From NCBI GenBank assembly GCA_938033695.1, contig CALHKE010000002.1, forward strand, positions 1-40,533: a stretch of 40,533 bases of DNA, read 5' to 3'. The DNA is from an uncultured Candidatus Saccharibacteria bacterium (GTDB lineage: Bacteria; Patescibacteriota; Saccharimonadia; Saccharimonadales; Saccharimonadaceae). The notes beneath the pieces are model-generated. The model did no database searches and was not told the DNA's origin. It saw nothing but the letters and a program-made list of their open reading frames with translations. Both the position numbers and the translations under genes were made by a program. This document shows positions 14,952-23,863 of this stretch, piece after piece (position 1 is the first letter of the stretch; each line of letters starts with the position of its first letter).

Positions 14952-15689
14952 TTAGTAGTGTTCAACCTGAAACTTCTCTAAAATCTTGTCTAAAATTTCT
15001 TCCCGCTTATACCATTTTATTTCCGGGTTCCGTTTGAACCAAGTCATCTGACGCTTAGCCAACTGAAAATCTGAGGTCGAAGCCAAATCTATCGCCTCCT
15101 CCAGGCTCGAAACTCCGTTCAAATAATCCCAAACATATCGATAAATATTGCTTTTCATCGAAGGTAAACCAAAATCATACCTAGAAGCAAGCTCACGACA
15201 TTCCGCATACAGTCTTTCATTGAACATCGCTTGAACACGTTTTTTAATACGTTCACCCAGTTCTTCACGGTCAGTCCAAATACCATAAATTTTGTACTCA
15301 TCCCCCATTTTTTTCCGGTCAAGCTCCCCTCTCTTCGCTTCCTCCGAAAATTGATAGTCAAACACCAGCGCATCCACGTAAAGCCCCGTTCCACCTACCA
15401 CAATCGGTTGCTTACCACGTGCTAAAATCTCAGCAATCTTCTCTTTCGCATAGTTTTTCCAGTCTACCACTGTGAATCTCTCATCTGGTCGCACCAAATC
15501 GAAGCCAAAATGTGGCACACCGCCACGCTCATCGAGACCCGGTTTCGCCGTACCAATATCCATCCCCCGAAAAATCGTTCGCGAATCTGCGCTGATAATC
15601 TCGCCATTAAGACGCTTCGCCAGCTCCACCGCTACCGCCGTCTTTCCGGATGCTGTCGGCCCCACGATTACTATAATTTTAGTGTTCAT
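14952..15689 (-). CDS. miaA: tRNA dimethylallyltransferase (MiaA)
   Basis: 245 aa, shorter than the usual 300 or so. It transfers a dimethylallyl group to A37 of tRNAs reading codons that start with U. The P-loop GPTASGKT spans residues 9-16; SADSRTIFRGMDIGTAKP binds the anticodon loop region; VGGTGLYVDAL and the C-terminal KRQMTWFKRNPEIKWY are family signatures. The missing length falls in the swinging insertion domain, a common reduction in small genomes. The start is at ATG 15689 with no SD; a TATAGT box lies 17 nt upstream, just after the thrS terminator. Confidence 0.94.
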   Translation of the reverse strand: MNTKIIVIVGPTASGKTAVAVELAKRLNGEIISADSRTIFRGMDIGTAKPGLDERGGVPHFGFDLVRPDERFTVVDWKNYAKEKIAEILARGKQPIVVGGTGLYVDALVFDYQFSEEAKRGELDRKKMGDEYKIYGIWTDREELGERIKKRVQAMFNERLYAECRELASRYDFGLPSMKSNIYRYVWDYLNGVSSLEEAIDLASTSDFQLAKRQMTWFKRNPEIKWYKREEILDKILEKFQVEHY

Positions 15690-15711
15690 TTTTACGATAA
15701 TTTTTTACTAT

Positions 15712-15753
15712 AAAAATCTGGCCAGTACCACCCCTGTAAATTTCACTGGCCAG
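15712..15753 (-). terminator. Terminator after thrS
   Basis: A perfect 9-bp stem CTGGCCAGT/ACTGGCCAG (15718-15726 with 15745-15753) followed on the minus strand by ATTTTTA. It separates thrS from miaA. Confidence 0.85.
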
Positions 15754-15761
15754 ACCCCTCA

Positions 15762-17552
15762 TTATTTAATATTTTGCAAGTATTCGGCAAGCTCCATTAG
15801 TGCCACCGTCTTTTCCGCATCCTTTTCGCGCACTGAAACTGTACCATTTTCTTTATCACGCTCACCGACGATTAGTAGCACCGGTGTCTTCATCGAAACC
15901 GCGCGCTTGATCTTCTTTCCGAGCGACTCATCAGATACATCTGCGGTATAGCGCAAATCGTTATGCTTCAAAGGCGTCTCAAGTGTTACCTCACTTAAAA
16001 TTTGCTTAATCTTCTCTACGTAATCCAAGACTTGATCATTCACCGTCAAAATACGTACCTGTTCTGGCGCACACCAGAATGGGAACCAACCAGAGGTATG
16101 TTCGATAAATACCGACATAAAACGCTCAATCGAACCCAAAGTCGCATGATGAATCATCACTGGCTGTTCTTTTTCGCCATTCTCGTTCACAAAAGTCAAA
16201 CCAAAGCGTTCCGGCTGCACGAAATCTAGCTGAATTGTCGCCACTTGGTGCTCACGACCGATTGCATCCTCGGCCATAAAGTCAATTTTCGGACCATAAA
16301 ATGCTGCCTCCCCTTCCATTTCGAAGTAATCCAAACCGTTTTCGATCGCCGCTTCTTTAATTTGTGCCTGGGCCATTTCCCAGAGTGACTTATCACCGAG
16401 ATATTTGTCTTCATTATTGCGATAAGATAAGCGAGCACGTAATTTACTCATCCCCACCACGGTATAGAGTTCACGCACAATTCCGACTAAGTTCTGGATT
16501 TCTGCCTTAATTTGCTCCTTACGACAGAAAACATGGGTGTCATCTTGAGTCAAAGAGCGCACGCGTGACAATCCACCTAGTTCACCAGACTTTTCATCAC
16601 GGTAATCGGTCGTAGACTCCATATAGCGCACCGGCATTTCCTTATAGGTACGTGGACGACTGGCGAAAATTTGCGCATGATGTGGACAGTTCATTGGTTT
16701 CAAAGCAAATTCTTCTCCATTCACCTGAGAGTGCACCAAGAATAATTCCGCACCAAATTTTGCATAATGACCAGAAGCTTTATAGAGGTCAAGTTTGGTG
16801 ATATGTGGCGTCCAAACTCGCTCAAAACCATGTTTCGCACGTAGAGATAATGAGTAATTCGTCAAAACATCACGCAGCACTGTTCCACGAGGTGAAAAGA
16901 GCGGCAAACCTGCCCCCACTAATTCTGAAAAACTAAACAAATCTAGTTCCTTACCAAGCTTGCGGTGGTCACGCGCCTTTGCTTCTTCTAGACGCTGCAG
17001 GTATTCCTTTAATTCTTCTTCCGTCTCAAAGGCTACACCGTAAATACGCGTCAACATTTCCCGTTTTTCATCCCCACGCCAGTAGGCACCCGCTACCTTA
17101 ATTAACTTAAAGGCACCAACTTTTCCGGTATTTTCTACGTGTGGCCCCTTACAAAGATCCGTAAAATCACCGAGTTGATAGAAAGAAATAGTCTCTGATT
17201 CTGGCAAATCTTCGATCAATTCCACCTTGTATTTCTGATGATTTTCTTTCGCCCAAGCCAAAGCCTCTTCGCGACTCTTCTCAGAATAGATAAGTTCGAA
17301 CTTCTTATTGATGATTGAATACATTTTTTTCTGAATCTTCGGAAGATCTGCATCAGTGATTTTTAATGCATTACCTTCCGCATCTTTTACTCTAGAGAGA
17401 TCAATATCGTAATAAAAACCAGTTGCCGTCGCTGGACCCACGCCAAACTGCACTCCTGGATACATTTCAACCAAAGCGGCAGCTAAAACATGACTAAGTG
17501 TATGACGCATTTTCATTACATTTTGCTCATCTTCACCACATAGGTTACACAT
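15762..17552 (-). CDS. thrS: Threonyl-tRNA synthetase without TGS domain
   Basis: 596 aa; charges tRNA-Thr. The N-terminal ubiquitin-like TGS (N1) domain of about 60 residues is missing, and the protein starts directly with the N2 editing domain. Its four site residues are kept: H17 and H21 (RHTLSH) with C134 and H138 (DLCKGPH). The class II core follows: motif 2 region with RVRSLTQDDTHVFC, the zinc ligand Cys in PMNCPHH, and HHATLGSIERF. The C-terminal anticodon-binding domain includes LKHNDLRYTADVSDESLGKKIKRA. Start ATG 17552 has an SD (GAAGG) 4 nt upstream. It is divergent from tRNA-Val. Confidence 0.95.
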   Translation of the reverse strand: MCNLCGEDEQNVMKMRHTLSHVLAAALVEMYPGVQFGVGPATATGFYYDIDLSRVKDAEGNALKITDADLPKIQKKMYSIINKKFELIYSEKSREEALAWAKENHQKYKVELIEDLPESETISFYQLGDFTDLCKGPHVENTGKVGAFKLIKVAGAYWRGDEKREMLTRIYGVAFETEEELKEYLQRLEEAKARDHRKLGKELDLFSFSELVGAGLPLFSPRGTVLRDVLTNYSLSLRAKHGFERVWTPHITKLDLYKASGHYAKFGAELFLVHSQVNGEEFALKPMNCPHHAQIFASRPRTYKEMPVRYMESTTDYRDEKSGELGGLSRVRSLTQDDTHVFCRKEQIKAEIQNLVGIVRELYTVVGMSKLRARLSYRNNEDKYLGDKSLWEMAQAQIKEAAIENGLDYFEMEGEAAFYGPKIDFMAEDAIGREHQVATIQLDFVQPERFGLTFVNENGEKEQPVMIHHATLGSIERFMSVFIEHTSGWFPFWCAPEQVRILTVNDQVLDYVEKIKQILSEVTLETPLKHNDLRYTADVSDESLGKKIKRAVSMKTPVLLIVGERDKENGTVSVREKDAEKTVALMELAEYLQNIK

Positions 17553-17608
17553 TCTGCCTTCTTTCTAATTACTCAAAAATATTTCTTTTATTTTAACATA
17601 TTTTATGG

Positions 17609-17614
17609 TAAAAT
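17609..17614 (+). promoter_or_regulatory. Extended -10 of tRNA-Val
   Basis: TTTATGG-TAAAAT, the same extended -10 box as in front of the surface-protein genes, ends 8 nt before the tRNA 5' end. Confidence 0.65.
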
Positions 17615-17622
17615 ACATCTAT

Positions 17623-17699
17623 GGGTCGCTAACTCAGCTGGCTAGAGTGTCTCCTTTACACGGAGGAAGTCGGGGGTTCGAATCCCTCGCGACCCACCA
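17623..17699 (+). tRNA. tRNA-Val (anticodon TAC)
   Basis: 77 nt including an encoded CCA. Acceptor GGGTCGC/GCGACCC, D stem ACTC/GAGT, anticodon stem TCTCC/GGAGG with loop TTTACAC (anticodon TAC), and T arm with GGTTCGAAT. All four arms are intact. Confidence 0.96.
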
Positions 17700-17712
17700 G
17701 ATTTAGTTAATC

Positions 17713-17744
17713 AAAAAAAACGGATTTCACATCCGTCTTTTTTT
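17713..17744. terminator. Bidirectional terminator between tRNA-Val and the glycosyltransferase
   Basis: A 6-bp stem ACGGAT/ATCCGT (17720-17736) with an A run on the left and a T run on the right, usable by the tRNA on the plus strand and by the converging gene on the minus strand. Confidence 0.85.
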
Positions 17745-19488
17745 ATTTCTTCTTCACCACTTTTTTCGTGACATCAAACTTTTCCATATAATTCCCCACC
17801 ATCAATCTGGTCTGAGAATAAAATGCCGTAAAGGACTGATAAATAATCGCCACCACTGGCATCAAAAGCCATTGTAACAGCATAAAAATCTTTGGTTTCT
17901 TAATATGAGCTGGTCGCTTAGGTAGCATGCCAAATGATAGTAAGATCGTCGCCATTAAACCAATCGAAGCGAATAATTGCACATAAGAAATTGTATTTGG
18001 CAAATTAAAGGTTAAAAGTTCCTTCGAGGAAGCGTTGAGTAATTTTGGTACCCAACCACCAAACGCCACCATCGGTGAAATCGAAGCTAAAGTTACGTGT
18101 CCTTCAAGGAGTCTGGCAAATTTCACGAATAATGGCCAGAATTTCATCCCGGTGCGTTCCATGCGGTCCTTTGAAAAAGTCCTCACCCCAACATAAGCCA
18201 CGTCCGAAGCCCCATAATCCCAGCGCCTTAGCTGAATAAATTGCGCTTTCAAAGTCTTCCAAAGCCCATCCTCCAACACTGCGTCCTGATAAATCGGAAT
18301 ATGAATCGGTTTCACACTATAATCCCCCTTAAAGTAAAATAGTGAACGCCAATACTGGTGACCATCTTCCACAATTGTCAACTTACTCCAATAACCCATA
18401 TTTGATAACGCCAAAAATGGCTGCGAATGCGAAGCAAAATTTTTCAAAGTATGTACGCGCATCGAAGAAATAATATTGAAAAATGAGTTCGAAACCGCAA
18501 TAATTCGCATCGGCGCCGGCGTTTCCCAGATATTATTAGTAAATAATGAAATTGGCTGATAACTCAAATGCTGACGATTCGGATGCACCACAAATTCATA
18601 AGCCACATTATCTAGATATGACTTGTGCATCTTATTGTCAGAATCTAGAGAAGTTGCAATCACATTTGCAAAATCAATCTTCTCCTTACGCAAGAAATTC
18701 GCTAATTCCTCCGCGGCATAATCTAGGTTTGGCCCCTTACCCTGAATTTCCCCCTTCAAATCCTTCGGATGCATCACTGGAATAAAGGCATAAAAATCAT
18801 CTTTGAATTTCTCATATAAATGTTTCGCATTCTCTTTCATCGCCTCGCCACCGCGCTCTTCATAGCCGAACACTAAAATTATTTTCTTATTATCGAAGGT
18901 CGTATTCTTCACCGCCTCCACAGTTGGAATCAGAGTTTCCAACCCCTCATTATAAGCCACCATAATTACCGCATGATAAATATTTTCTGGCTTTGGAAAT
19001 TCTACCTTCAGCACCTTACCATTTTCATCCAGCATCTTCTCCGACACCACCAAATCCCGGCCCGTCGCCAGCATTTTTAAGTTTCTCACATGTTTATCGA
19101 AACCAAATTCGCTACTTTTCTTACGATGATACTTTTCATAAGCTGCATGTGGGTCGTATAAATCTAAAAATCTCTGGCGCCAATCCACTTTTTCTGAAGC
19201 TTTTGAAGCCCTATAACCCTGTATCGTGCGATAAGTAATCCCCACTGCCTTCACTAGGGTTGTCGCAATAATAAATAACAGATAGTAGGAACCCAGCACT
19301 GGACTAATTAATGAAAAAATCACGAGTAGCAGTAAGATCATATACGAAGTAAAACCCGGTAGAATCTCAAAAAAGCGATAAAGCTTCGTACGTTTCCCCT
19401 GTGGCAAATCCAAACTATCCCAAACCGATTTCTCTGTATTTCGTTGTGCTTTCTTCTGCACTTTTTGCTGTTTTTTCATTCTAGTCAT
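17743..19488 (-). CDS. Membrane glycosyltransferase, family 2-like
   Basis: 581 aa with two N-terminal membrane helices (about residues 45-95) and three near the C-terminus. The soluble part has a GT-A-type layout: MVAYNEGLETL for nucleotide-sugar binding, D282-S-D284 as DxD, the acceptor-site Asp D375 in VEDGHQYW, and Q419-x-x-R-W (QLRRW). The combination DxD...ED...QxxRW is that of processive or cellulose-synthase-like GT2 enzymes that build polysaccharide at the membrane. The product is unknown; a cell-surface glycan of the small parasite-like cell is plausible. It has a very basic N-terminus (Lys/Gln-rich) and starts 11 nt after the preceding membrane-protein gene. Confidence 0.82.
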   Translation of the reverse strand: MTRMKKQQKVQKKAQRNTEKSVWDSLDLPQGKRTKLYRFFEILPGFTSYMILLLLVIFSLISPVLGSYYLLFIIATTLVKAVGITYRTIQGYRASKASEKVDWRQRFLDLYDPHAAYEKYHRKKSSEFGFDKHVRNLKMLATGRDLVVSEKMLDENGKVLKVEFPKPENIYHAVIMVAYNEGLETLIPTVEAVKNTTFDNKKIILVFGYEERGGEAMKENAKHLYEKFKDDFYAFIPVMHPKDLKGEIQGKGPNLDYAAEELANFLRKEKIDFANVIATSLDSDNKMHKSYLDNVAYEFVVHPNRQHLSYQPISLFTNNIWETPAPMRIIAVSNSFFNIISSMRVHTLKNFASHSQPFLALSNMGYWSKLTIVEDGHQYWRSLFYFKGDYSVKPIHIPIYQDAVLEDGLWKTLKAQFIQLRRWDYGASDVAYVGVRTFSKDRMERTGMKFWPLFVKFARLLEGHVTLASISPMVAFGGWVPKLLNASSKELLTFNLPNTISYVQLFASIGLMATILLSFGMLPKRPAHIKKPKIFMLLQWLLMPVVAIIYQSFTAFYSQTRLMVGNYMEKFDVTKKVVKKK

Positions 19489-19499
19489 ATCCGAATTAA

Positions 19500-19904
19500 T
19501 TAACTTTCACCTAGTAATCTAATGAAAACCAAAAATCCTAGCACTAAAATACCTAGTGAAATACAAATAAACATTTTTGCCACCGCCGCGCCCTTTTTCT
19601 CAAAAATTCGCAGTGCCAACATATTATGTAATACCCCCAAAGTTAAAGCCAAAATTGGAAAAATCAGCATTGCCTGCCAAGATCCATCATGATAACCTCC
19701 GGAATTCGCCATCGAAGACCATTCCCCACCTTGATAACGCCCGATATCCCCGTAGCTAATTTTTACAATTGAGGCATTTGGTTGCAAATTCAATGCCGAA
19801 AAAATCAGAAAAGCCAGAGATAAAATCAGAAGTATTACCTGAAAAATTACCAGGCTACGTTCCTTCTGATAGGCTTCTTTAAAAGTCACAATTAATTCTT
19901 TCAT
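19500..19904 (-). CDS. Small membrane protein with three helices, unknown
   Basis: 134 aa from ATG 19904 (MKELIVTFKEAYQKERS). Three predicted membrane helices at about residues 20-40, 78-97 and 110-130, with a Gly/Ser-rich outer loop (YQGGEWSSMANSGGYHDG). I recognise no family. A longer frame begins at TTG 19934, but that segment contains TGG-TATAAT, which ends 7 nt before ATG 19904, so the shorter start and a leaderless mRNA are preferred. The promoter sits in the 3' end of the RhuM gene. It is followed closely by the glycosyltransferase, so the two may act together. Confidence 0.7.
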   Translation of the reverse strand: MKELIVTFKEAYQKERSLVIFQVILLILSLAFLIFSALNLQPNASIVKISYGDIGRYQGGEWSSMANSGGYHDGSWQAMLIFPILALTLGVLHNMLALRIFEKKGAAVAKMFICISLGILVLGFLVFIRLLGES

Positions 19905-19923
19905 TCCTCTTATTATACCATTT

Positions 19924-20910
19924 TTATTTATCAAGCAATTTACAAATCAAATTCAGCATCAATTCCTTCTCTTCCGGCTGACTTTCTGCAATCAAAAGCA
20001 CCAAAGCCGTCAAAGCTCGATCAGAGAGCTTCGTCTCCCCCTGTTCATTCAATTGAAAGAAATTCACCGACAAATAAACCACAAAAAGTAACGCCCCAAT
20101 TTGTTGATTTCCCTCTAGAAACGGTTTCTCATGTACGATAAAATACAGCAATTTCGCCGCTCGTCTAGCCACCGAATCACTTCGTTCGAACAAATTTTGT
20201 ATTCGGGCTGAAATTAATGTTTCGCCTCTGTTATTTTCCGCCAGCACTCCAAAATTTTCACTCTCATTCAATCTCTCGCGTAGGTCTGAAATATAATTTT
20301 CAATCTCCACTTCACTCAAATCTCTTCTCGCTCGCGTATCCACTGAAAAAATAATTTTATTGTTCAGATACTCTGAAATCGTTGCAAAACTATCCGCATA
20401 TTTTGTCACCACCTCAAGCACCCCATTTGCCTCATTTGCGCTCAAACTAGTTTCCGCCAACATTCTACGTACAATTCCCAGCGTTTCCTCTAGGTTCTGT
20501 AGTTTTTCACTTCCGTCCGGCAGTTTCTTCACCAAATCATAATTAACCGCCACCCCTTCCGTCATATAACGTTTAATAATTGAGGAAGCCCAAATACGAA
20601 ATTTCGTGGCTTTTTTCGAATTCACTCGATAACCCACCGAGATAATCACGTCCAAATTATATTTCTTAATCTTACGCGCAATCCGACGACCGCCCTCAAG
20701 ACGCTCTTCTACTTCTTCCTTCACGCATTTTTCCGCTTCCAGCTCCTCATCCGCAAAAATATTACGTAAATGCCGAGAAATTACCGTACGGTCCACTTCA
20801 AAAAGCTCGGCAATCTTCCCCTGTTCCGCCCAAATCGTTTGGTTCATTTCATCTACATCGAAAAATACCTCCCCCTCCGCACCTTGATAAATTTCCAGCT
20901 TCATCATCAT
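19924..20910 (-). CDS. RhuM-family protein with degenerate Fic/Doc-like C-terminus
   Basis: 328 aa. The first 120 residues are the RhuM domain (WAEQGKIAELFEVDRTVISRHLRNIF...DVIISVGYRVNSKKATKFRIWAS), a DNA-binding-like fold often found near restriction or phage genes. The C-terminal 120 residues match the Doc-like domain often fused to it. The Fic motif is altered: H260-EKPFLEGNQQIG replaces the usual HPFxDGNKRxG, with the Arg and Lys lost, so AMPylation or phosphotransfer is doubtful. It overlaps the polA stop (ATGA), so it is translated from the polA mRNA. There is no neighbouring antitoxin. Its role is unknown. Confidence 0.78.
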   Translation of the reverse strand: MMMKLEIYQGAEGEVFFDVDEMNQTIWAEQGKIAELFEVDRTVISRHLRNIFADEELEAEKCVKEEVEERLEGGRRIARKIKKYNLDVIISVGYRVNSKKATKFRIWASSIIKRYMTEGVAVNYDLVKKLPDGSEKLQNLEETLGIVRRMLAETSLSANEANGVLEVVTKYADSFATISEYLNNKIIFSVDTRARRDLSEVEIENYISDLRERLNESENFGVLAENNRGETLISARIQNLFERSDSVARRAAKLLYFIVHEKPFLEGNQQIGALLFVVYLSVNFFQLNEQGETKLSDRALTALVLLIAESQPEEKELMLNLICKLLDK

Positions 20911-23288
20911 AGTTCTCCGAGGTTCTGCCCCGCCGTTACTTCCACCTTGAGCTTAATATTAAGTTCTGGCGCCACCCCTTCCATCTCTTTTTGTAAAATT
21001 TCTTTTACAACCTCTTCATCGGCCTGATCACATTCCACCACCAAAGAATCATGAATTTGCAGTACCAATTTCGCTCCCTCAGGTAATTTCTTATCCACGA
21101 AAGTCATCGCTCGCTTCATCAAATCCGCTTCAGTTCCCTGAATCGGCATATTCTGCGCCGCCCGCTCTGCTGCATTGCGAATAATAAAGTTCGAAGATTT
21201 TACATCTGGCGTCGGGCGTTTACGGCCATAAAAAGTCCTCACTTCACCCGTTTCCCGCGCCTCTTCCAGAGTCTGATTCAGATAAGCATAAATTTTCTGA
21301 CGCACCTTAAAATATTCATCAATAAATCGCTTCGCTTCAAAGAAATTCATCTCCGTCGCATCGCTCAGCCCCTTCGGACTCATCCCGTACATAATACCAA
21401 AATTAATCACCTTGGCCACGCGACGTTGCAACTTCGTCACCTCTTCCATCGGAATCTGATAAACTTCCGCCGCCGTCTTCGTGTGAATATCGACATCGTG
21501 GTTAAAGTCTGATACCAAAGCTTCGTCTCCCGCGAGCACCGCCGCGAGCCTCAATTCAAACTGTGAGTAATCTGCCGAAACTAGCACTTTCCCCTCTGGG
21601 GCCACGAATCCTCGGCGAATTCTCTTCCCCTCTTCGCTGCGCACCGGGATATTCTGCAAATTCGGATTCAAACTCGAAAGTCGCCCCGTCGCCGTCACAT
21701 TCTGTGTAAACGTCGAATGAATGCGTCCATCCGCCGCCACCTGTTCAATCAGCGGTGCGATATAGGTCGACAGCAGCTTCATCGTTTCCCGATAATGAAT
21801 AATTTCTTTAATTACTGGATGCTCATCTTTTAGCTTCTCTAACTCTTTTGCCCCTGTCGAATAACCTCGCGAAGTCTTTTTAATACCTTTCACCGGCAGA
21901 CCCAGTTTTTCGAACAAAATTTGTGACATTTGCAGTGGCGAATTGACATTAAATTGTTCACCCGAAAGCTCATAAATTTTTTGTTCAATTTCACATACTT
22001 TCCCCTCAAATTCCGTCTTCAACCCCTCGAAATATTCTCGGTCCAACAAAATCCCTGTCGCTTCCATCTTATAGAGAATCGGCACTACCGGCATATCGAA
22101 ATCCGTAAAAATTGTGTTCAATTTTTCATCTTTAGAAAAAGCCAAATATTGTTCACTAAATTTGTTCAATGTCGCTTCCGAATACGCGCCGGTCAGCACC
22201 TCTTCCATCGTACCAACCCCCTCCACCCCTGTACGTCTTAATGGGTTTAATAGAAAATCTGCTTGGTCCAAATCCCAAAGCCTCTTCGCCTGAAAAACCC
22301 GCTCACGAAACTCTACATTCTCATGCATTAAGTCTTTAATATTGCTAGCCACCAGCATCCCTTCAGGAATTTCCATCCGCGATACCTCTTCCACTTCCGT
22401 CTCAACATCCTTATCCGAAAGTCCATTTTCGATTTTCAGTTTTTTCAGCAAATTATTGAATTCTAAGCGCTTAAATACCTCTGATATACGCGAAAAATCT
22501 AATTTCAAAGCTGGAACATCCGAAAGCTTCACCGGTGCGTCGGTCATAATCCTCGCAAGCGCAAGGGACATCTCTGCCGATTCTTTCCCGGCGATCAATT
22601 TTTTCTGTGTCGCTCCCGAAATTTCCCCGATATGATCATAAATCCCTTCCAGACTACCATATTCGTTAAGTAGTTTCACCGCAGTCTTTTCACCGATTCC
22701 TGGCACACCCGGAATATTATCTGAATTATCCCCCTTCAGCGCCTTCAGGTCCAAAAATTGCGACTTCAAGATTCCATATTTTTCTTCAATCGCTGGAATA
22801 TCCATCTCTTCCAGGTCCGAAAAACCTCGCAGAATTCGGTACATCTTGGTGTTTTCATCTACAATTTGTAGCATATCGAGGTCCGAAGAGACGATATAGG
22901 TCAGATAATCCCCCGCCTCATCCGCCTGGCGCGCCAAAGTACCGATAATATCATCCGCCTCATATTCATCCACTTCCATAAAACCCCAAGACAGTGCCGA
23001 AATTAATTCTCGAAGCAGTGGAATCTGTGCATAAAAATCCTCTGGCGGCTTTACTCGCCCCGCCTTGTAATCCTTAAAAATTGCGAGCCTTTTCGCCGTC
23101 GAAGTGCGCGCCTTGTCCCAAGCCACCACCACCTGATCCGGCTGAATATTACGTACAATCTCCATTGCAATCACCGCGAAGCCATACACCCCCGAAGTCG
23201 GTTCTCCCTTCGAGGTCGCCAAATTCCCCATCGCGTAGTAACCACGATAAAAAACACTTTTCCCATCAATGATTACTAATTTTTTCAT
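20907..23288 (-). CDS. polA: DNA polymerase I (5' nuclease plus polymerase, no proofreading domain)
   Basis: 793 aa against about 930 in Escherichia coli. Residues 1-270 are the FEN-type 5' nuclease with EYEADDIIG, SSDLDMLQ and the GDNSDNIPGVPGIGEKTA helix-hairpin-helix. The 3'-5' exonuclease region is shortened and lacks its acidic motifs. The polymerase has motif A SADYSQFELR (D573), motif B RRVAKVINFGIMYG and motif C QIHDS (D747). It performs gap filling, primer removal and repair synthesis. Its start overlaps the upstream kinase stop (TAATG) and its stop overlaps the RhuM start, forming a tightly coupled operon. Confidence 0.96.
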   Translation of the reverse strand: MKKLVIIDGKSVFYRGYYAMGNLATSKGEPTSGVYGFAVIAMEIVRNIQPDQVVVAWDKARTSTAKRLAIFKDYKAGRVKPPEDFYAQIPLLRELISALSWGFMEVDEYEADDIIGTLARQADEAGDYLTYIVSSDLDMLQIVDENTKMYRILRGFSDLEEMDIPAIEEKYGILKSQFLDLKALKGDNSDNIPGVPGIGEKTAVKLLNEYGSLEGIYDHIGEISGATQKKLIAGKESAEMSLALARIMTDAPVKLSDVPALKLDFSRISEVFKRLEFNNLLKKLKIENGLSDKDVETEVEEVSRMEIPEGMLVASNIKDLMHENVEFRERVFQAKRLWDLDQADFLLNPLRRTGVEGVGTMEEVLTGAYSEATLNKFSEQYLAFSKDEKLNTIFTDFDMPVVPILYKMEATGILLDREYFEGLKTEFEGKVCEIEQKIYELSGEQFNVNSPLQMSQILFEKLGLPVKGIKKTSRGYSTGAKELEKLKDEHPVIKEIIHYRETMKLLSTYIAPLIEQVAADGRIHSTFTQNVTATGRLSSLNPNLQNIPVRSEEGKRIRRGFVAPEGKVLVSADYSQFELRLAAVLAGDEALVSDFNHDVDIHTKTAAEVYQIPMEEVTKLQRRVAKVINFGIMYGMSPKGLSDATEMNFFEAKRFIDEYFKVRQKIYAYLNQTLEEARETGEVRTFYGRKRPTPDVKSSNFIIRNAAERAAQNMPIQGTEADLMKRAMTFVDKKLPEGAKLVLQIHDSLVVECDQADEEVVKEILQKEMEGVAPELNIKLKVEVTAGQNLGEL

Positions 23289-23863
23289 TAAAATTCCATC
23301 CTCGTTAAAATTTCTGCCATTTTTTCGTTCATTTCCGCCACACTGCCGTCATTCAGAATATAATAATCCGCCATCGCGATCGGCCCACCTTTTTCAATAT
23401 TTTCCACCTCTGTATAATCTCGTTCCTGAATTTCCTTCAAAGTAAACGGTCGCTCCTCACGCTTGCCCACTCGAAAATGCCTCAGCGCTTTCGGTACCAC
23501 AATCGCCACCACCGTCAAAAGCCCCGGATATTTACTCTTAAGTTCCTTATATTCCGTCCAAGAATATAGCCCATCCAGCACAATTCGCTTCTGTCCCGAA
23601 GTAATCAAATTATCAATCTCCCCCATCACCTGACGTACCACCCAATCTTTCCCCTCGGTTTCACGAATCATCTCTCGAAATTGTCGTTCACTCGATCCGT
23701 CCGCCGTACGTTGAATTCCTCGGCGTTCCATTTCCTTATAAATCATTCCTCCGAAGTAGACTTTTGGCACGCCTTTTTTGGTCAAAAAATCCACCACCAC
23801 CGATTTACCCGATCCGCTCATCCCTACAATCGCTAAGATTTTCACATCATTTTTTTCGCTCAT
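23288..23863 (-). CDS. P-loop kinase, UPF0200/dephospho-CoA-kinase-like
   Basis: 191 aa. P-loop GMSGSGKS at residues 14-21, followed by a nucleoside-monophosphate-kinase-like layout: FGGMIYKEMERRGI, RIVLDGLYSWTEYKEL (Walker B-like with acidic D), and a C-terminal MADYYILNDG motif. The pattern agrees with the UPF0200 family, relatives of dephospho-CoA kinase and adenylate kinase; the substrate cannot be read from sequence. It overlaps the upstream gene by ATGA and polA by one base, so all three are translated together. Confidence 0.72.
   Translation of the reverse strand: MSEKNDVKILAIVGMSGSGKSVVVDFLTKKGVPKVYFGGMIYKEMERRGIQRTADGSSERQFREMIRETEGKDWVVRQVMGEIDNLITSGQKRIVLDGLYSWTEYKELKSKYPGLLTVVAIVVPKALRHFRVGKREERPFTLKEIQERDYTEVENIEKGGPIAMADYYILNDGSVAEMNEKMAEILTRMEF

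Noticed and set aside
19905..19934. TTG start for the three-helix membrane protein
   Set aside because: TGG-TATAAT lies within the extension, 7 nt before ATG 19904.
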